A stretch of DNA of 64,000 bases from Glycine soja (lineage: Eukaryota; Streptophyta; Magnoliopsida; Fabales; Fabaceae), in the NCBI RefSeq assembly GCF_004193775.1, contig NC_041003.1, forward strand, positions 24,792,685-24,856,684, written 5' to 3'. The notes below the pieces were generated by a model, which saw only the letters and a list, made by a program, of their open reading frames with translations, had not been told where the DNA came from and made no database searches. Every line of letters starts with the position of its first letter. Within the stretch, counting starts at the first letter, position 1. Shown in pieces: positions 23,873-36,456 of the stretch. The translations under genes and the position numbers were made by a program.

Positions 23873-24960
23873 GATAATACTTTGCCCACTGGATGCGAAG
23901 CGCCTTCAATCTATATGCTTCCAATGATCTAACATCATTAAAATACTGCATGATAAAATAAAACATAAGTTAATAATATAATACCAATCATAAAAAAATC
24001 AAATTTGTTTGAAATAAACAATTACCGTTTCCCAATTGTTCTTGAAACTTCCTAAGATTATAGTTGACATACAGTGCATCACATAATAGCCACACTCAGT
24101 GCTTCCTTTTTTTCTTAATGAAATTTAGATATTCAACGTTAACTACAAATTAGTGTACCCAGACATAAAATATATATAAGTAAAAGCAGTATTTAAATCA
24201 CTTACTTTAACAACAATCCACCTAGCACCAGCCTTGGATTTAGGTTCTGGAGTATCGTCAAGTCCTTTCAAAGCACTGTTGAATACAAGGAACATTAAAA
24301 TATTGATGTTGCTGACTAATGCTAATGCAAATGTATTGAAAAACAACGCTGACCTATTAATTATTCCTTTCAGGTAGTTGTCTAGCCTATTATGCAAGGA
24401 ACAAAACCAGACGACAAGATTTTCCTTAGGCAAAATGACGACCATTTGCCAATGTGCACTGCAGTGGAAAGCAATATAGGTTATTGTAGTATTATACATT
24501 ATTTAAATTCACTTTTTCAGTTTAACTTACCCATTCAGGTAGGCTCCTAGGTAGACATCCCGTTTTAAATTCTGCATCCAGTTCTTCATGTAACTTTCTA
24601 ATTCAAATTGCGATTGCCCATATCTCTGGATGGACTGTGGCTCAAGGAATCCATACACATCAGAATTCCCCTCTTGCATACTTGTCTCAGTCATATGCCT
24701 ATTGTTGTTAAGACAAAGTAAATTATGTATGAATTTAAAATAATAACTTAGGTAATTAACAATAATCTAAATTGACTTACAGAATCCACAACTATATAAC
24801 AAAGATGCTGAGACATTGACCACCGTGTGCTATTTCAGACAGATCTTCATGCTTTATGTACAAGGGGAAGTCTTCATTAAACACCCCGAACACTGTAGCA
24901 TCCCACATAACCTGCAATAGCTTCAAAAAAAGCTATGGGATGGTCAATGTCATCAATTAT
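23873..24960 (-). pseudogene. Ulp1-type cysteine protease domain of the CACTA second protein
   Basis: Minus-strand exons read, in order, FGVFNEDFPLYIKHEDL (about 24850-24900), NSDVYGFLEPQSIQRYGQSQ (about 24610-24670), HWQMVVILPKENLVVWFCSL (24383-24447), GLDDTPEPKSKAGARWIVVK (about 24200-24260), STECGYYVMHCMSTII (about 24055-24105) and RLKALRIQWAKY (about 23873-23910). HW holds the catalytic histidine and TECGYY the catalytic cysteine of the C48 (Ulp1) family, which cleaves SUMO-like conjugates. Coding is broken by intron-like gaps, including one between VFN and SALKG. The domain is fused to the TnpA-like N-terminal part at 25241-26770. Its role in transposition is not known to me; the catalytic His and Cys are still visible. 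Confidence 0.8.
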
Positions 24961-26770
24961 AGGGGATCATCGACCTCATGATCCGGCCTATCTGTAGGTT
25001 TTATTGTTCCCACAGCTCCCTATTTATCCAACATAGCTAATTAACATAATTAAATTACAGTGAACAATTCAATTGAAAAAAGAACCATTTAATGACACTA
25101 AAATACCTATTCTGATAAACACTTGATGAGATGTGTCAGTCAAGCAAGGAAGGTGTTAAGTGTCTGCCCCACTAACTTAACCTCTTCAGTGGGTACATGA
25201 ATAAGAGCATTTGTATCTCTAACCTCCTCAACACCGACCTTCACTTGATCATGCAACAAAGGGATGTTGTCAACGGTTGTCGATCCCTCGTAAACTTTTC
25301 ATAGGGCAACTGGCGGTGAAGATTTTCTTTGATGTACAACTCGCATTTGTCTGAGTCACCCGTTTCTGGATCGTTCCCTGAGGGATCAACACAACTCTCC
25401 TTTATGCTGACATGAGCAACTGAAGGAACAACGTTAGGCTCCGGAGGCAGTGCAAGTCCCTGTGATTGCATTTGTGATTGAAACTGGGACTGCATCTAGC
25501 TAAAGGATAACATCAGTTGTCGATTCACTTTTTCTATGATCGACTCCTCCAACTGGTCCCTGAAGTGTGAGAGGCCCGTGGAGCTGGTCCAAAGTATTGC
25601 TTGATCGTCACACTGGCCCGGCTCCAGCAGCATGCACACGACAAAGGTGTTCTGGTCGCCTAATGGCAGCAGTCTGGACATCCTGACGTCCATGGGGGAC
25701 AACGGAACCCCGTGACGCTTGCTCCTCCAATGAATCCTATACATAACACATTTATTTGTTTAGTGAATCACTCAATAAACATAAATAATTACAATGTTTA
25801 ATTGAAAGTGACTTACAATCTTCTCAGCAATTTCCTTTGCTGCCTCAAACGTCATCTGTCCAGTTTTCTTGGTGCGGGCCATCTTCCACTTCACGTGTCG
25901 TATGATGGGAGATGGAGGATCAATCACGGCCTCAATGCTTCCGGATTGAGCAGCTTCCTCCAATTTTTTCTTTGTCTTCTCATCCATCAGCTTCTTTTCT
26001 AAATATTCATAACCCCCATGAGACAACACGTGGGGGGCAGTGTTTTGCTTCTGGATGGCGTGTGCCTTTTTTCGTACGTCTTGCAAAAATTGAACATTAA
26101 TGAAACTCATGATTACAATGTATTATAATAAGTGAATTTAAACTTGAAAACAATGAAAATCACAAAGTACATACCTCCCACGAGGGGTCTCTGCGGCTCT
26201 AACAAAATTGGGTCCATTTCTCCATGCTAATGCCGTTTTTTTCGCAAATAGTGTCATCGACACTGTCCTTGTCGGCTGTAAGTGCCCATTTTGACGTCAA
26301 ATCAGACTTAAACTATCTCCACCACTCCCCTATAGTTTGAAGTATTTTTTTGTCCTAACGTCAAATGATTCAGGGATATCAAATTCAGCCTGACAAACAA
26401 TAAATTAGGTTTTATAGTTAGTAAATTAAAAATTTTGGCTAATAAACAATATGCAAGATGAAAACTAAAATACCTGAATATCCTCCCATATCAAATTCTT
26501 TTGAGCAGTAGAGACTTGCTTCCAATTCTCGTATGTCACGTTGACCTTATCACGAGCGGCAATCCCCAAATGTGTTCTTAATTTCTTCTTGTGGGGACAG
26601 TCGGCCTTCCTGGTCACAGGATCAACGTGGACCACCGGTCTCTCTGCCCCTGCTGGTTTAGTCGCCAATGATCTTAGTCGTGTGGCTTTTCTTGTCCGCT
26701 TCAAGGTAGACGGCGACTGTGATGCTGCTTCAGTAGGAAGAGGATGAGGAGAGCTGGGTGGAGTAGTCAT
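24961..26770 (-). pseudogene. TnpA-like (Transposase_24 type) protein, N-terminal part
   Basis: The ATG at 26770 opens MTTPPSSPHPLPTEAASQSP and continues with a basic segment (KRTRKATRLRS) and HLGIAARDKVNVTYENWK to an intron-like break near 26468. Further exons: 26330-26180 (low-complexity match to the same family, frame disturbed), 26110-25815 (MSFINVQFLQDVRKKAHAIQ, then KMARTKKTGQMTFEAAKEIA), 25744-25496 (IHWRSKRHGVPLSPMDVRMS) and 25495-25241 (Q-rich MQSQFQSQMQSQG). This is the domain order of TnpA-like proteins of soybean CACTA elements: basic N-terminus for binding the subterminal repeats, then a coiled/Q-rich middle and the Ulp1 domain. A stop or frameshift separates some exons, so I call it a pseudogene; some gaps may be real introns. 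Confidence 0.78.
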
Positions 26771-27100
26771 CTGCCTGTAAAGAAAAAAAACATTAGTTAA
26801 TTAACATTATCAAAAAACTTAGTTAGTTATGTTAATGAATGGACTAAAATGAAATACATAATAAGAAAATTACATTAGACGATGTTAATTAATTATCCTT
26901 CATCATGATCATTACGATTAGCATGAGTCATCAACTTCTTCTTCTTCGACGATGTTAGGCGACATTTGTGTGGACAAAGGACTAACATAAGTATCAATGT
27001 ATGAATCATCAATCTTCTACATTAACACTAATTGTTTTCCCATGTAGAACCACTGACAACTTTCATCACAAGGGTCTTGAACATAAAATACCTATTTAGC

Positions 27101-30100
27101 TCATTCTGCCATGATGAAAGGGTCATTCTGATAAGGTAGTTTCTTTAGATCTACCAACGTAAATCCTACATCATCAGTCCGCATGCCGATGTTGTTCTCA
27201 ACCCATTTACATTTGAAAACACAAATAGTAAATTTGACATAGTTAAGCTCCCAAATTTCTTCAATGAACCCAAAGTAAAGGATGGAAGCTACACAAGGAT
27301 TGTCATCATGTACACTGGCGAAGTGTTGAGATTCAGCCCTTAGGGTGACCCCACTGTTTTGCATTGTACTTTTCTCATCTTGTGCTTTTGTATAAAAGGA
27401 ATTCTTGTTTATGTCATATCCTTGCCAAGTTATAACATTTCTTTTAGGTCCGTCTGCTAGCTTTCTTAACGTTTCAGAAGCATTTTCATCAGCAAAGGTT
27501 GTATCTTTAAACCAATCAAGGAAAGTCTTGTTATGCTTTTTCAAGACCCAGTTCTTTGACATTTTTGGATTACTTTCTTTCACTAAACCTTCATGTTGAA
27601 GTATGTATGGCAAAACTTCATTACTGTTATTCAACACATACAAGTGAGCTTGTAAAAAATCTTCTACACTTGGAGTGATAACATGCAGTCCTCTTGAACC
27701 CTTACCACCCACTCTGTCGTCATGCCAAGACTCGGGAAGCCCAATGTTCGACGGCCGATAAGTGCACCGGATTATGCAAGTAGTATAAAATGGTAAGTGA
27801 ATACCGAGTATCGAACTCTTGAGGAACTTGTTTTACTTGGTAAAGCTGTGGTTCAATAAATAAGTGTCTTGGAATGAAAGTTTGGTGTGTGGTATGGACA
27901 ATTATGTAAACTAAGCTATTCAAAAGCAAATCACGTGATTAGTGTGTGTGAAGATAGATAGACAATGTGTTGGTCTTCCTACTGGGTGACTAATGTTATT
28001 AAGGATGTTCTCTACCTCACAACATTCATGTGTTCTATGTCGTCTCCTAGACTGCCAAACCCTGATGTCTCATGCATGTTTAGCCTAATCCTAATCAAGC
28101 GTCGCCCTTAGATCCCTCTTATTGGACTAAACTTAACCAGGACTACATTAAGACATAAGATAACAAAAACTAGGTTACCGTACCCCGATGTGTCATGAAA
28201 ATACAACAAGCTAGCCCTGTCCTATCAGGTTCTAAGGATCAAACAATTTCCCAATGTTAACTGACCCTAACTAAGCATGCAGTTACGTGATCAAGGCAAA
28301 GGCACACTAGAATTAAGTACTGATAACACAATGAACACATGAAACATCATTAGATAGATATGAAAGTATTTACATCAAGTACCCCATAGGAAGAACCAAC
28401 TGAGGATTTAGCTCTCCATAGCAGGGAAGCTTCCTTTACAACAATGAAAAGAGAAGATGAAAGATATAAGTAATACAAGTAGGGGGGATGTCTCCTCCAC
28501 CTCTAGAAACCTCACAAACTCTCAAAATCTCATTCAAAGCTCTGCATTATGGCTTCCTCTTCAAGCTCAGTTCTCTCTTAGTCTATCCACAACCAAAAAC
28601 TCTAAAAAAACTCCACTCTCACTCAGAAATCATGATTTCATCTTAAATAGGCAATCCTTTCGGTGGGCGCGCGCATAGTGCAAGATGAGCTCGCTTCGCG
28701 CGCATTAGTGACTTCTGGCTTAGCGCCAGTCACACACGCTCAGGCTGGAGGTGAAGACGGTGCGCTTAGCGAGTTACGCTCGCTCAGCGCCTCTATATAG
28801 CTCATTCTTCTTCTATAATTTTCCCCGTGCTTAGCCATCAGATGGTGCACTTAGCAAATGACGCACTTAGCCAGATGATGAGTGGCTTAACGAGTTCATG
28901 AAATCTGCACTTCACCAATCTTGCCTATTTCACCTGAAATTGAAGTGGAATGATCATTAAATACTCAAAAATAGGATACAAAGTACCTATTACCTAAATT
29001 ATCAAAAAGTAATTACAATACTACCAAAAATAACTATACATGGGAGGAGTTGTATACAATTTACAACTGCTTTTTACATAAAAGTTAGTCGTATTGACCA
29101 ACTAACACCGAACAGGTTTTACCTTTTCAATATACTTTGAACAAAATTCAATGGCTTCTTCTGCAATGTACCTTTCAACAAAGATGCTTCCGGACGATGT
29201 AGATTCTTCATATACCCTTTTAAGATATTCATGTATCGCTCAACCGAGTGTATCCACTGCAAAAAAAATAGGACCACAACATTTGATTTCTCTGACCAGA
29301 TGAACAATTAAGTGAACAATGATGTCATTTGATTTCTCAAAGAAAGCAGGAGGAAAATACATCTCCAACTGGCACAGTATAATAACAGCCTCGTTTTCTA
29401 GCTCATCTAACTTCACAGGATCAGACTTTGCTACATATGGCATTGAAGAAAAAGCACAGGCGAGTTATGGCTAACCTGACTTTGTTAGGCAAAATGTCTC
29501 ATATGGCCACGACTAACAATTGTTGCATCAAGACATGACAATCGTGAGACTTTAACCCTACCAACTTAAGATCCTTTAACTGCACAAGGCTCTTAATATT
29601 TGAAGAGTATCCTTGTGGGACTTTGACCTGGCATAGACTCTGACAAAAATTGATCTTCTCCTTTCTGGACAAAGTATGACAAGCTGGAGGCAAGTATATT
29701 TTTTATCATCAGACCTTGGATGTAACTACAATCGTATACCCATCTCAGCTAGATCTTAATGAGTATTCAAACCATCTTTCATCTTGCCTTGAATGTTAAG
29801 GAGCGTCCCAATAACACTATCACATACATTTTTCTCCACATGTATAACATCAATACAATGTCTAATATCTAGATTAGACTAGTACGAAAGATCAAAGAAA
29901 ATCGACCTCTTCTTCCATATACAAGTCTTACTGTTTTCCTTCTTTTGGGTCTTTCCAAATATAGTATTCAAGTGTTAAATTCGCTGGAAGAGCAGCTCAC
30001 CAGTCAACGGTATCGGCGAAGTTTCGTGCTCTTGACTTCCATTAAATGCTTTTTTCAATCGCCTGTAAGGGTGATGAGGTTTTAGAAAACGCCGATGCCT

Positions 30101-31447
30101 AGTGTTAACTATTTTTCTACCACGTTTCAGTTGTATGTAGCTTGTGTCTTCTTCACAGATGGGGCATGCATGATGACCCTTAACACTGTAACCGCTCAAA
30201 TTCCCATATGCTGGAAATTCATTAATGGTACAAAAAAGCATTGCACGCATTTGAAAAGTCTCATTCTGAAACCCATCAAACACTAAAACCCCCTCGTCCC
30301 ACAACTTTGTCAGATCTTCAATCAACAGACTTAGATAAACATCAATGTCATTTCCTGGCTATCTTGGGCCCGATATCCTCATAGACAACATCATGTATTT
30401 TCGCTTCATGCACAACCAAGGAGGAAAATTGTAAATTACCAGTAGAAATAGCCATGAACTGTGTTGAGTGCTTAAATTGCCATATGGATTCATTCTATCA
30501 CTGGCTAGTCCAAGTCTAAGATTTCTTGCCTCTTTGTTGAAATCTGGAAACAAACGGTCTATCTTCTTCCACTAGGAGCAATCATCCGAATGACGAACCA
30601 TTCCATTGCAGTTTCTCCCATTTGCATGCCATGTAAGGTCTTTAGCATCGTCTTCATTAGAAAAAAGACGCTTAAACCTTGAAATGATCAGCAGATACCA
30701 CAACACCTTCTCTGGGGGGGCCTTCTTTGATTTTTCATCACTACTACGCTCCTCATCATCCTTGACTTTGTACTGTCATACCCCACACCTAGGGCATTTG
30801 GACATTTCTTCAAATTCATGTTTGTATAGTATGCAATCATTCGGGCAAGCATGAATCTTCTGATGCTCCATACCCATCAAACACAATATCTTCTTCGCCT
30901 GATAGTAACTTTTAGGAAACGTGTTTTCCTCTAGAAGCATATCGTGTACTACTTGAAGCAGTGAACTAAAGCTTTTGTCACTCCACCCATATCTAGCCTT
31001 GACATTAACCAGACTTAATACCCTCGACAACAGTGTCAAGGAATTCTTGCACCCCGGATACAAAGGCTTCTTTGAATCACTTTGCAATGTATCATACATA
31101 GGGGCATGTGCTTGCTAAAAAGACTCTTGTCCAAGGTCACGAATCATATCCTCCAAGCGATCTCCCATTTCTTCATCAAACGGTTCAGATTGGGACTCAC
31201 TGTACATGTCTGTCAATTCACCATGCCATATCCACGTGGTGTAATTCTTCTTAATCCCATCACACAATAGATGCTCCCGTATGTTGTCCAGTATTTGTCA
31301 TCTTCCGTTCAAACAATTGATGCAAGGACAATAATATTTTCCATCCTCATCCGGTTGACTTCTTTCAAAGGCAAATTGCAAGAACTCTTTGATTCCTTCC
31401 TCGTATGTAGGGCTCATGCGACTTTCATTCATCCAACTTCAATCCAT
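27101..31447 (-). pseudogene. tnp2-type CACTA transposase (TnpD-like), interrupted
   Basis: The gene begins at the ATG at 31447 (M-D-stop-S-W-M-N; the TGA likely replaces CGA). The N-terminal transposase-associated domain follows, with the zinc-binding-like YYCPCINCLNG near 31300. Then come 31099-30776 (GCKNSLTLLSRVLSLVNVKA...CPNDCILYKHE...CPRCGV), the Transposase_21 core (about 30553-29975: LRLGLASDRMNPYGNLSTQ, then FPAYGNLSGYSVKGHHACPI), DUF4218 (29443-29119: ENEAVIILCQLEMYFPPAFF) and DUF4216 (27712-27101: FGFIEEIWELNYVKFTICVF...GFTLVDLKK). This order is standard for plant CACTA transposases, which cut at the CACTA ends. Several stops and frame changes are present. An E-family solo LTR sits between DUF4218 and the LPESWHDDRVGG segment. 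Confidence 0.9.
27745..29107 (-). mobile_element. solo LTR of the element E family inside the transposase gene
   Basis: On the minus strand it starts TGTTAGTTGGTCAATACGAC and ends CGGCCGTCGAACA, like the element E LTRs (53512, 54811, 63402), and includes the cttagcg/gctaagc-rich stretch (28660-28920). Flanks are cccaa (27740-27744) and ccgaa (29108-29112), a 5-bp TSD with one mismatch. The transposase reading frame continues across it (KPV...GLPESWHDD). No internal sequence is present. Confidence 0.88.
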
Positions 31448-33928
31448 CTAAATAATCACTCCATGATACTCACAAAGTTATTTGATGCATGAAAATCTCA
31501 CTTTTTTATTATAGGTGCGGCCCTATCCCATTCAGGAGGACCTTTTTTTATGGTAGCTTCATACATCAAGGTTAATTCTATTTTGTTAAATTTGACAAAA
31601 TTTCGGTAGCATTTCGCATCAGTCTCCAAGTACACGACATGAAACCGGTGAAATTAATTTATCGATAATCAAGTATGCACTCAAAGAACAACTAGAAATG
31701 TATTGTACCAAAATTTCATCAAATTAAACAAAATAATGTTAACCTTAACACATGAATCTACCATAAAAATATTAGTCTCCCCAAACTATCTAAACGGACA
31801 ATTCAAGATTGAATACAATGATTAATGCAAACTGTCTGCAAGAATCATTGCATTCAATCTCAAACGGGAATCTAAGGTTCACTCATCATGAACACAATTT
31901 GTATAGCATATATCAATTGTCATTAATGCCAGTGAACAAGTAATAAAAACGTTAATTGGTAACAAACATTTGTACCTATGATGATGAGCAGCACGGTCGA
32001 AAATGAAAGCAACAATCAAATAAATAACTCAATGACCACCTACATCAATCATCATTCCGAAAAATAGATATCAATATGTGACAATGAATAGGCTTAAAGT
32101 ATCACATGACTATTAATTAATTCAAGGAGGGATCTTGTAGTGCATGCTAGCTACACTATATTTTGAATTTATCAATTCACACCGTCAGTGTCTCAAAAAT
32201 CATAACTCTAACTACCATACGCAGTAGTAAGGACAATCATACAATCTCAATAAGTCAAACAGTTTGAAATTTTACTTTTGTAAGTAGTTCTTCAAGATAA
32301 TCTTCAATTCTTAGGACCCCTCCCTCTTTGTTGGTTTCTAGGTATTGGACCCCTAGGAATTATTATAATTAGGCTACTGATTATATGGCACTGCAAACCA
32401 AGATGTGTGTCTGATTTCTATTCAAATCCATACCCCGAGAGTGGGAATAGGAGATGATGCATCTTTTTTTCGGGTGGCTGAACCATTTCCTATAGGTGAG
32501 TGATGAGGAAAGTGCTGCTTTGGTCTTTTTTGAAATTTTGTATTCTATATGAAGTTGCAGGAACTTGCTGGTGTTTGGAAAAAAGAAAACCTCTTTGCCA
32601 CAGTTGTTGTTACAAGCAAATTCTATGCATTTATGAGGAGCAACAACCCGCAAATTAATAATACTCATGATTCATAATTTTGGAAGCCACCACTGAATGG
32701 TATATTTAAAGCCATGTTTGATGCTTTTGTACAATTTGGTAAGGGTGCAGGATGAGAGTAATTATAAGAAATTGTCATAGATAGGTAATGGCTGCTACAA
32801 CTTTCTATGAGGCTCAATGTTATCAACCAAAAATTGCAGAAGCTCTTCCATTCAGGTGGAGCATTCAAATAGAAAGACAACTAACTCTTCCTAGAGCAGA
32901 GCAATTTTGAGGCTATTTATAGCATGGAACAACAAGGGCAGGAAGCAATTCTCACATTTATCTAAAATTTGACATGGTTGAAGTGAATTTTTGAGAAATA
33001 GGCAAGATGTTCTGTTATGTCATACTAGAAGGACGGGCAATACTGTTGTGACTGTCTAGCTAGATTAGCCTTTTCCATTCATGATGTTTTATTAAAAAGA
33101 AAATAACAAACATGAACACTTTTTTTTATCTATTCCAAGAGAAAGAATGCAACTACATCAATCAAAGCAATATATTATACAGCTGATTGATATTTAACTT
33201 CAAGAAACATAATTACAGACTTAAAAACAGTCACGTTTAAAAACATGGTTCCCCTAGATAAGCAAAAATAGATCAATAGTTTGAACCATCAAAGAATCCT
33301 TTACCATTTAATTCACTATAGACAATACTTTTTGCCACACAATGAATTTCAAGCATAGTGCTAAAGTTCCAGACTTTGTATTAATGGCATGACTGCATGT
33401 TTTTCTTATTATGATCTATATATCTTAGACTAGTTGTTAAGGGTTTAGATTTGTAGCAATTAACCACTTACTTCATCCTCTCCTTTGTTGTATAGAATAT
33501 TTAGACAAAGGGATTCTAGTTTGGCCTTTGATGAATCAAAGAGATTCTAGTTTGTCCAAACTATTTTCAAAACCAGTCCGGATTGTTGAGACATATCCTA
33601 CTAGTGAAGGGGATGATTTTTGTCTAACAAGCTGCACACAACACTCTCCATGTCCATGTTGTTGGAATTACTAACTTTTAAAAAGGAAAACAAAACACGC
33701 ATACTAGGGGAGAGGGTTGTTATACCCTAGGCATCTAAGCATAAGATTATGTAATATGAAGCCTCATTTAATTAACATGGTGGTGTTTGTTGAGTAGCTT
33801 TGAAATTTCAAAAATACTAAGTTAGCATTTGATGGACAACTTAAAATAGGGCAGAACATAATATTTGTTCTATTATATTTTGATACATTTTACAAAGAGA
33901 ATTGAACTGGACACAAGGTAATAAAAGT
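31448..33928. other. CACTA internal region, mostly unassigned
   Basis: AT-rich DNA upstream of the transposase start. Two overlapping minus-strand frames lie at 32381-32668 (MSIINLRVVAPHKCIEFACN...) and 32665-32880 (MSFYLNAPPEWKSFCNFW...). I do not recognise either; they could be a captured gene remnant or an unfamiliar CACTA product. Nothing else is supportable here. Confidence 0.35.
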
Positions 33929-33938
33929 GGTACATTTT

Positions 33939-34137
33939 GAGTAAATAGGTATTTTAGTCCCTGATTTTTGACCCCTTTTGCAAATTAGTCCCTATCTTTT
34001 TGAAATGTAAAAAATAGTCCCTATCTTTGCATAAGTTTTGCAAAATAGTCCTTGCCATTAAATTTAAAAGTAATGCCGTCAGTGAGGTGCATTGTTGGCA
34101 ATTTTAGTGTCACATAGACTATCCAACGTGGCAATTT
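33939..34137 (+). repeat. left terminal inverted repeat of the Pack-MULE
   Basis: About 200 bp pairing with 36457-36654 in inverted orientation, e.g. gcaaattagtccctatcttt against aaagatagggactaatttgc, and tagactatccaacgtggc against gccacgttggatagtcta. Several point differences show age. Confidence 0.92.
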
Positions 34138-34171
34138 TGGAGGTTTCAGTTAACTCCTTTCGATGAGAGCC

Positions 34172-35677
34172 ATGGAGGAGAAAGATTGGAATGATGACAG
34201 CCTCACCATGACCACCGTTTCTCATCACTGTTTCAGCGATGATTCTAAAGCACCAAGTTTCTCCATCTCCATCATCGAGGTTCTACACTTCCCAATCCCA
34301 CTACACTCTCCATGAATTTCCCAACCAACTAACATTTACTCTTCTTCTCGCAGAACATGAAGGACGAATATGGCCTATTCCTATGGCCCTGCAACGTAGT
34401 TCTCGTCGAGTATGTTTGGCAGCACAATCATCGATTTTCAGGAGCCAACGTTGTTGAGGTACCCTCTTATTTCAAATTCTTGTCTAATGTTATGTGCTCA
34501 TTTATTATTCTCCATTATTTTTTCTTATTGTATTCATGCATCTAGGTGCTGGAACTTCCTTGCTTGGCTTGGTTGCAGCAAAACTCGGTGTCTGTGTCAC
34601 TCTTACCGATGACTTCACCAGATTAGGGGTATTACACTATTACCATCCAATTTGTAGTTTACATACTTTTATAAAGATTTCAAATAAACTATTGTTAACC
34701 ACCAAGCATGTGGATCAATTTCTACATGATTGTTTTGATTTAATCAGTCATCTTTAGTTTGAGTCTTGCCTTGGGTTTACAGCTGCGTTGCGATGAATAA
34801 TTGGGGAGAGCACTTACATGTGATTTTTACAGATAAAAAACTGGTTGTCAATCTAACTCATTGATTTCTATTAATAGTATTCTTATATGATTTTGATAAG
34901 CTTTTGTTTAAATTAATGGTTGGATCCTAAAAGTTAATATATCTAGCAACTGATTGCTTCTTGTTTGGTTTGGGCCTGTAGGGATGTTTGCCATTGATAA
35001 GTGATTACATTGGGCATGTGGTGAATAAGCGGAAGTTTGCCAATGCTTGTTTCTGCATTTTCCTGATGTTGAAATTTTATCATATTGTTTTTGTTAATTT
35101 GAATGTTGGCCTTCTATTTGTAGGTGTTGGGATTGACATGGGGAGTTTGGGATTCATCCATATTCAGTTTACAATCAACAATTATTCTAGGGGCTGATGT
35201 GCTGTATGATTCAAATGGTGAGAAAAAAATTGGTTATGTTAGTTATCTGTCACCTTCCTCCGTCTATTGGACTAAAGTATTGTTTTTGATGTATTATTTA
35301 GCCTTTGATAACCTCTTTGCCACTGTGACTTTCCTGTTCCGAAATTCTCCTGGGTCAACTTATATAACCTCATATCATAACAGAAGGTACTTTGCATTTT
35401 ACATGATGCTCAAAACTTGTGAGGAAATTTAATAACAGCTCTACAACTTGCATATAATATTTGTTTCCCTATATTTTTAATTTTCCTATCTAATTGTTTG
35501 CAGTGGGCATCACCTTATTGAGTTTTGGGTAGGAAAATGGGGCTTAGAGTGTCTGAAGCTTCTTGATGGATTTTCCTTCTTGCCATCTGACAAAGCATCA
35601 CTGTAAGTGGTAACATTCAATTGGCAGAGATAGCTCTTATCTCAAAAGATAATGCCCGAGGTAGCTCAAAATTGTGA
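34172..35677 (+). pseudogene. METTL23: METTL23-like methyltransferase, captured copy with introns
   Basis: Exon-like blocks: 34172-34279 (MEEKDWNDDSL..., ends SIIE), 34354-34458 after a CTTCTCGCAG acceptor (NMKDEYGLFLWPCNVVL, ends ANVVE), 34542-34627 (LGAGTSLLGLVAAKLG, then VTLTDDF), about 35124-35216 (LGLTWGVWDSSIFSLQ, then IILGADVLYD), about 35301-35385 (FDNLFATVTFLFRNSPGS) and 35504-35677 (HHLIEFWVGKWGLECLKLLD, ends GSSKL). The GAGTS loop and LGADVLYD segment are the SAM-binding parts of the METTL21/23 protein-methyltransferase family. The fourth block lacks the helix expected between TDDF and LGLTW. A TAA at 35604-35606 and a small insertion break the last exon, so it is a pseudogene. Introns are kept, which excludes retroposition. 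The two ends of the gene lie just inside the Pack-MULE terminal repeats. Confidence 0.88.
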
Positions 35678-35867
35678 TAAAGCTTAGTAGTTCTCTCTTT
35701 TCTTTATTTATTTATCCGGAAGCCATTGTTATTATTTATGTTCTTTTTTCTTTGAGAGAAATTCTATTTCATATATAGATGATCACCTTATTATGTTTTT
35801 TTTTATCTAATTCTAACCAAACCACAACTGAGAACCTAATTAAAGTAGCAATGTAGATGAGATACCT

Positions 35868-36120
35868 AATACCCAGTTGAAGATTAAGCATCAAATCATA
35901 ATTCTTATGCCCTTTAGAAACCATATGACCCGGTTTCTTAACATCCCCATCAACAGAACCACAAGGGATCTTCTGCAACTATACATCACTTCCACACACT
36001 CCTCCTCCACCATAAATCATAGAAGCCTCCACAATATCACAAGTGATATCCCCAGCTTCACCATCAAGCTCCCAAATACAAATTCTGGGAAAACTCACAC
36101 TCTTATTATTACTATTACTG

Positions 36121-36169
<49 letters not shown>

Positions 36170-36300
36170 ACTCATCCACCGACACGCGTTTCTCGTTCAC
36201 AAACTCTTTCCCCCAATTACCCGAGATGGCACCGTTCTTCCACTCTCCGACGTACTCGTTCCCATTGTGCCATGTGTACCTCCCTTCCCCTTCTTGCAGG
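35868..36300 (-). pseudogene. PIP5K-like fragment (MORN repeat plus kinase-domain start)
   Basis: Reading the minus strand: [20 protein letters not shown] at about 36216-36275 is a typical MORN repeat of plant phosphatidylinositol-4-phosphate 5-kinases. It is followed by an expanded asparagine run (36124-36168), then [20 protein letters not shown] (about 36033-36095) and [23 protein letters not shown] sequence ([19 protein letters not shown], about 35862-35920), which is the start of the PIP5K lipid-kinase domain. The kinase catalytic core is absent. Intron remnants and stops separate the segments. PIP5Ks make PtdIns(4,5)P2 at the plasma membrane. The fragment faces the METTL23 copy tail to tail within the Pack-MULE. 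Confidence 0.8.
36124..36168 (+). repeat. (TAT/ATT)n microsatellite coding an Asn run in the PIP5K fragment
   Basis: Fifteen perfect trinucleotide units; on the minus strand these are AAT codons. It lies within the PIP5K-like frame between the MORN repeat and the SFPRICIWE segment. Confidence 0.9.
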
Positions 36301-36456
36301 TTGCACCTCCAGAACCCTTAAGACTCCACCATGTTGGAATTGAGAGGAGAAAATCTTTAGAAACCCTAATTTGAGGAAGAAGAAGCAAGTGAAGAAGAAA
36401 ATATTTGACAACTTTTTAAACTTTGCATCAAAGTCTAGTCTACGTGTCACAATCTG

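Noticed and set aside
32381..32880. Two overlapping minus frames in the CACTA as a new transposon gene
   Set aside because: No recognisable family, short and overlapping; kept only as a note in the region entry.
35877..36374. Plus-strand frame with a long Ile/Leu run
   Set aside because: Antisense of the PIP5K fragment and its microsatellite; the run is the trinucleotide repeat.
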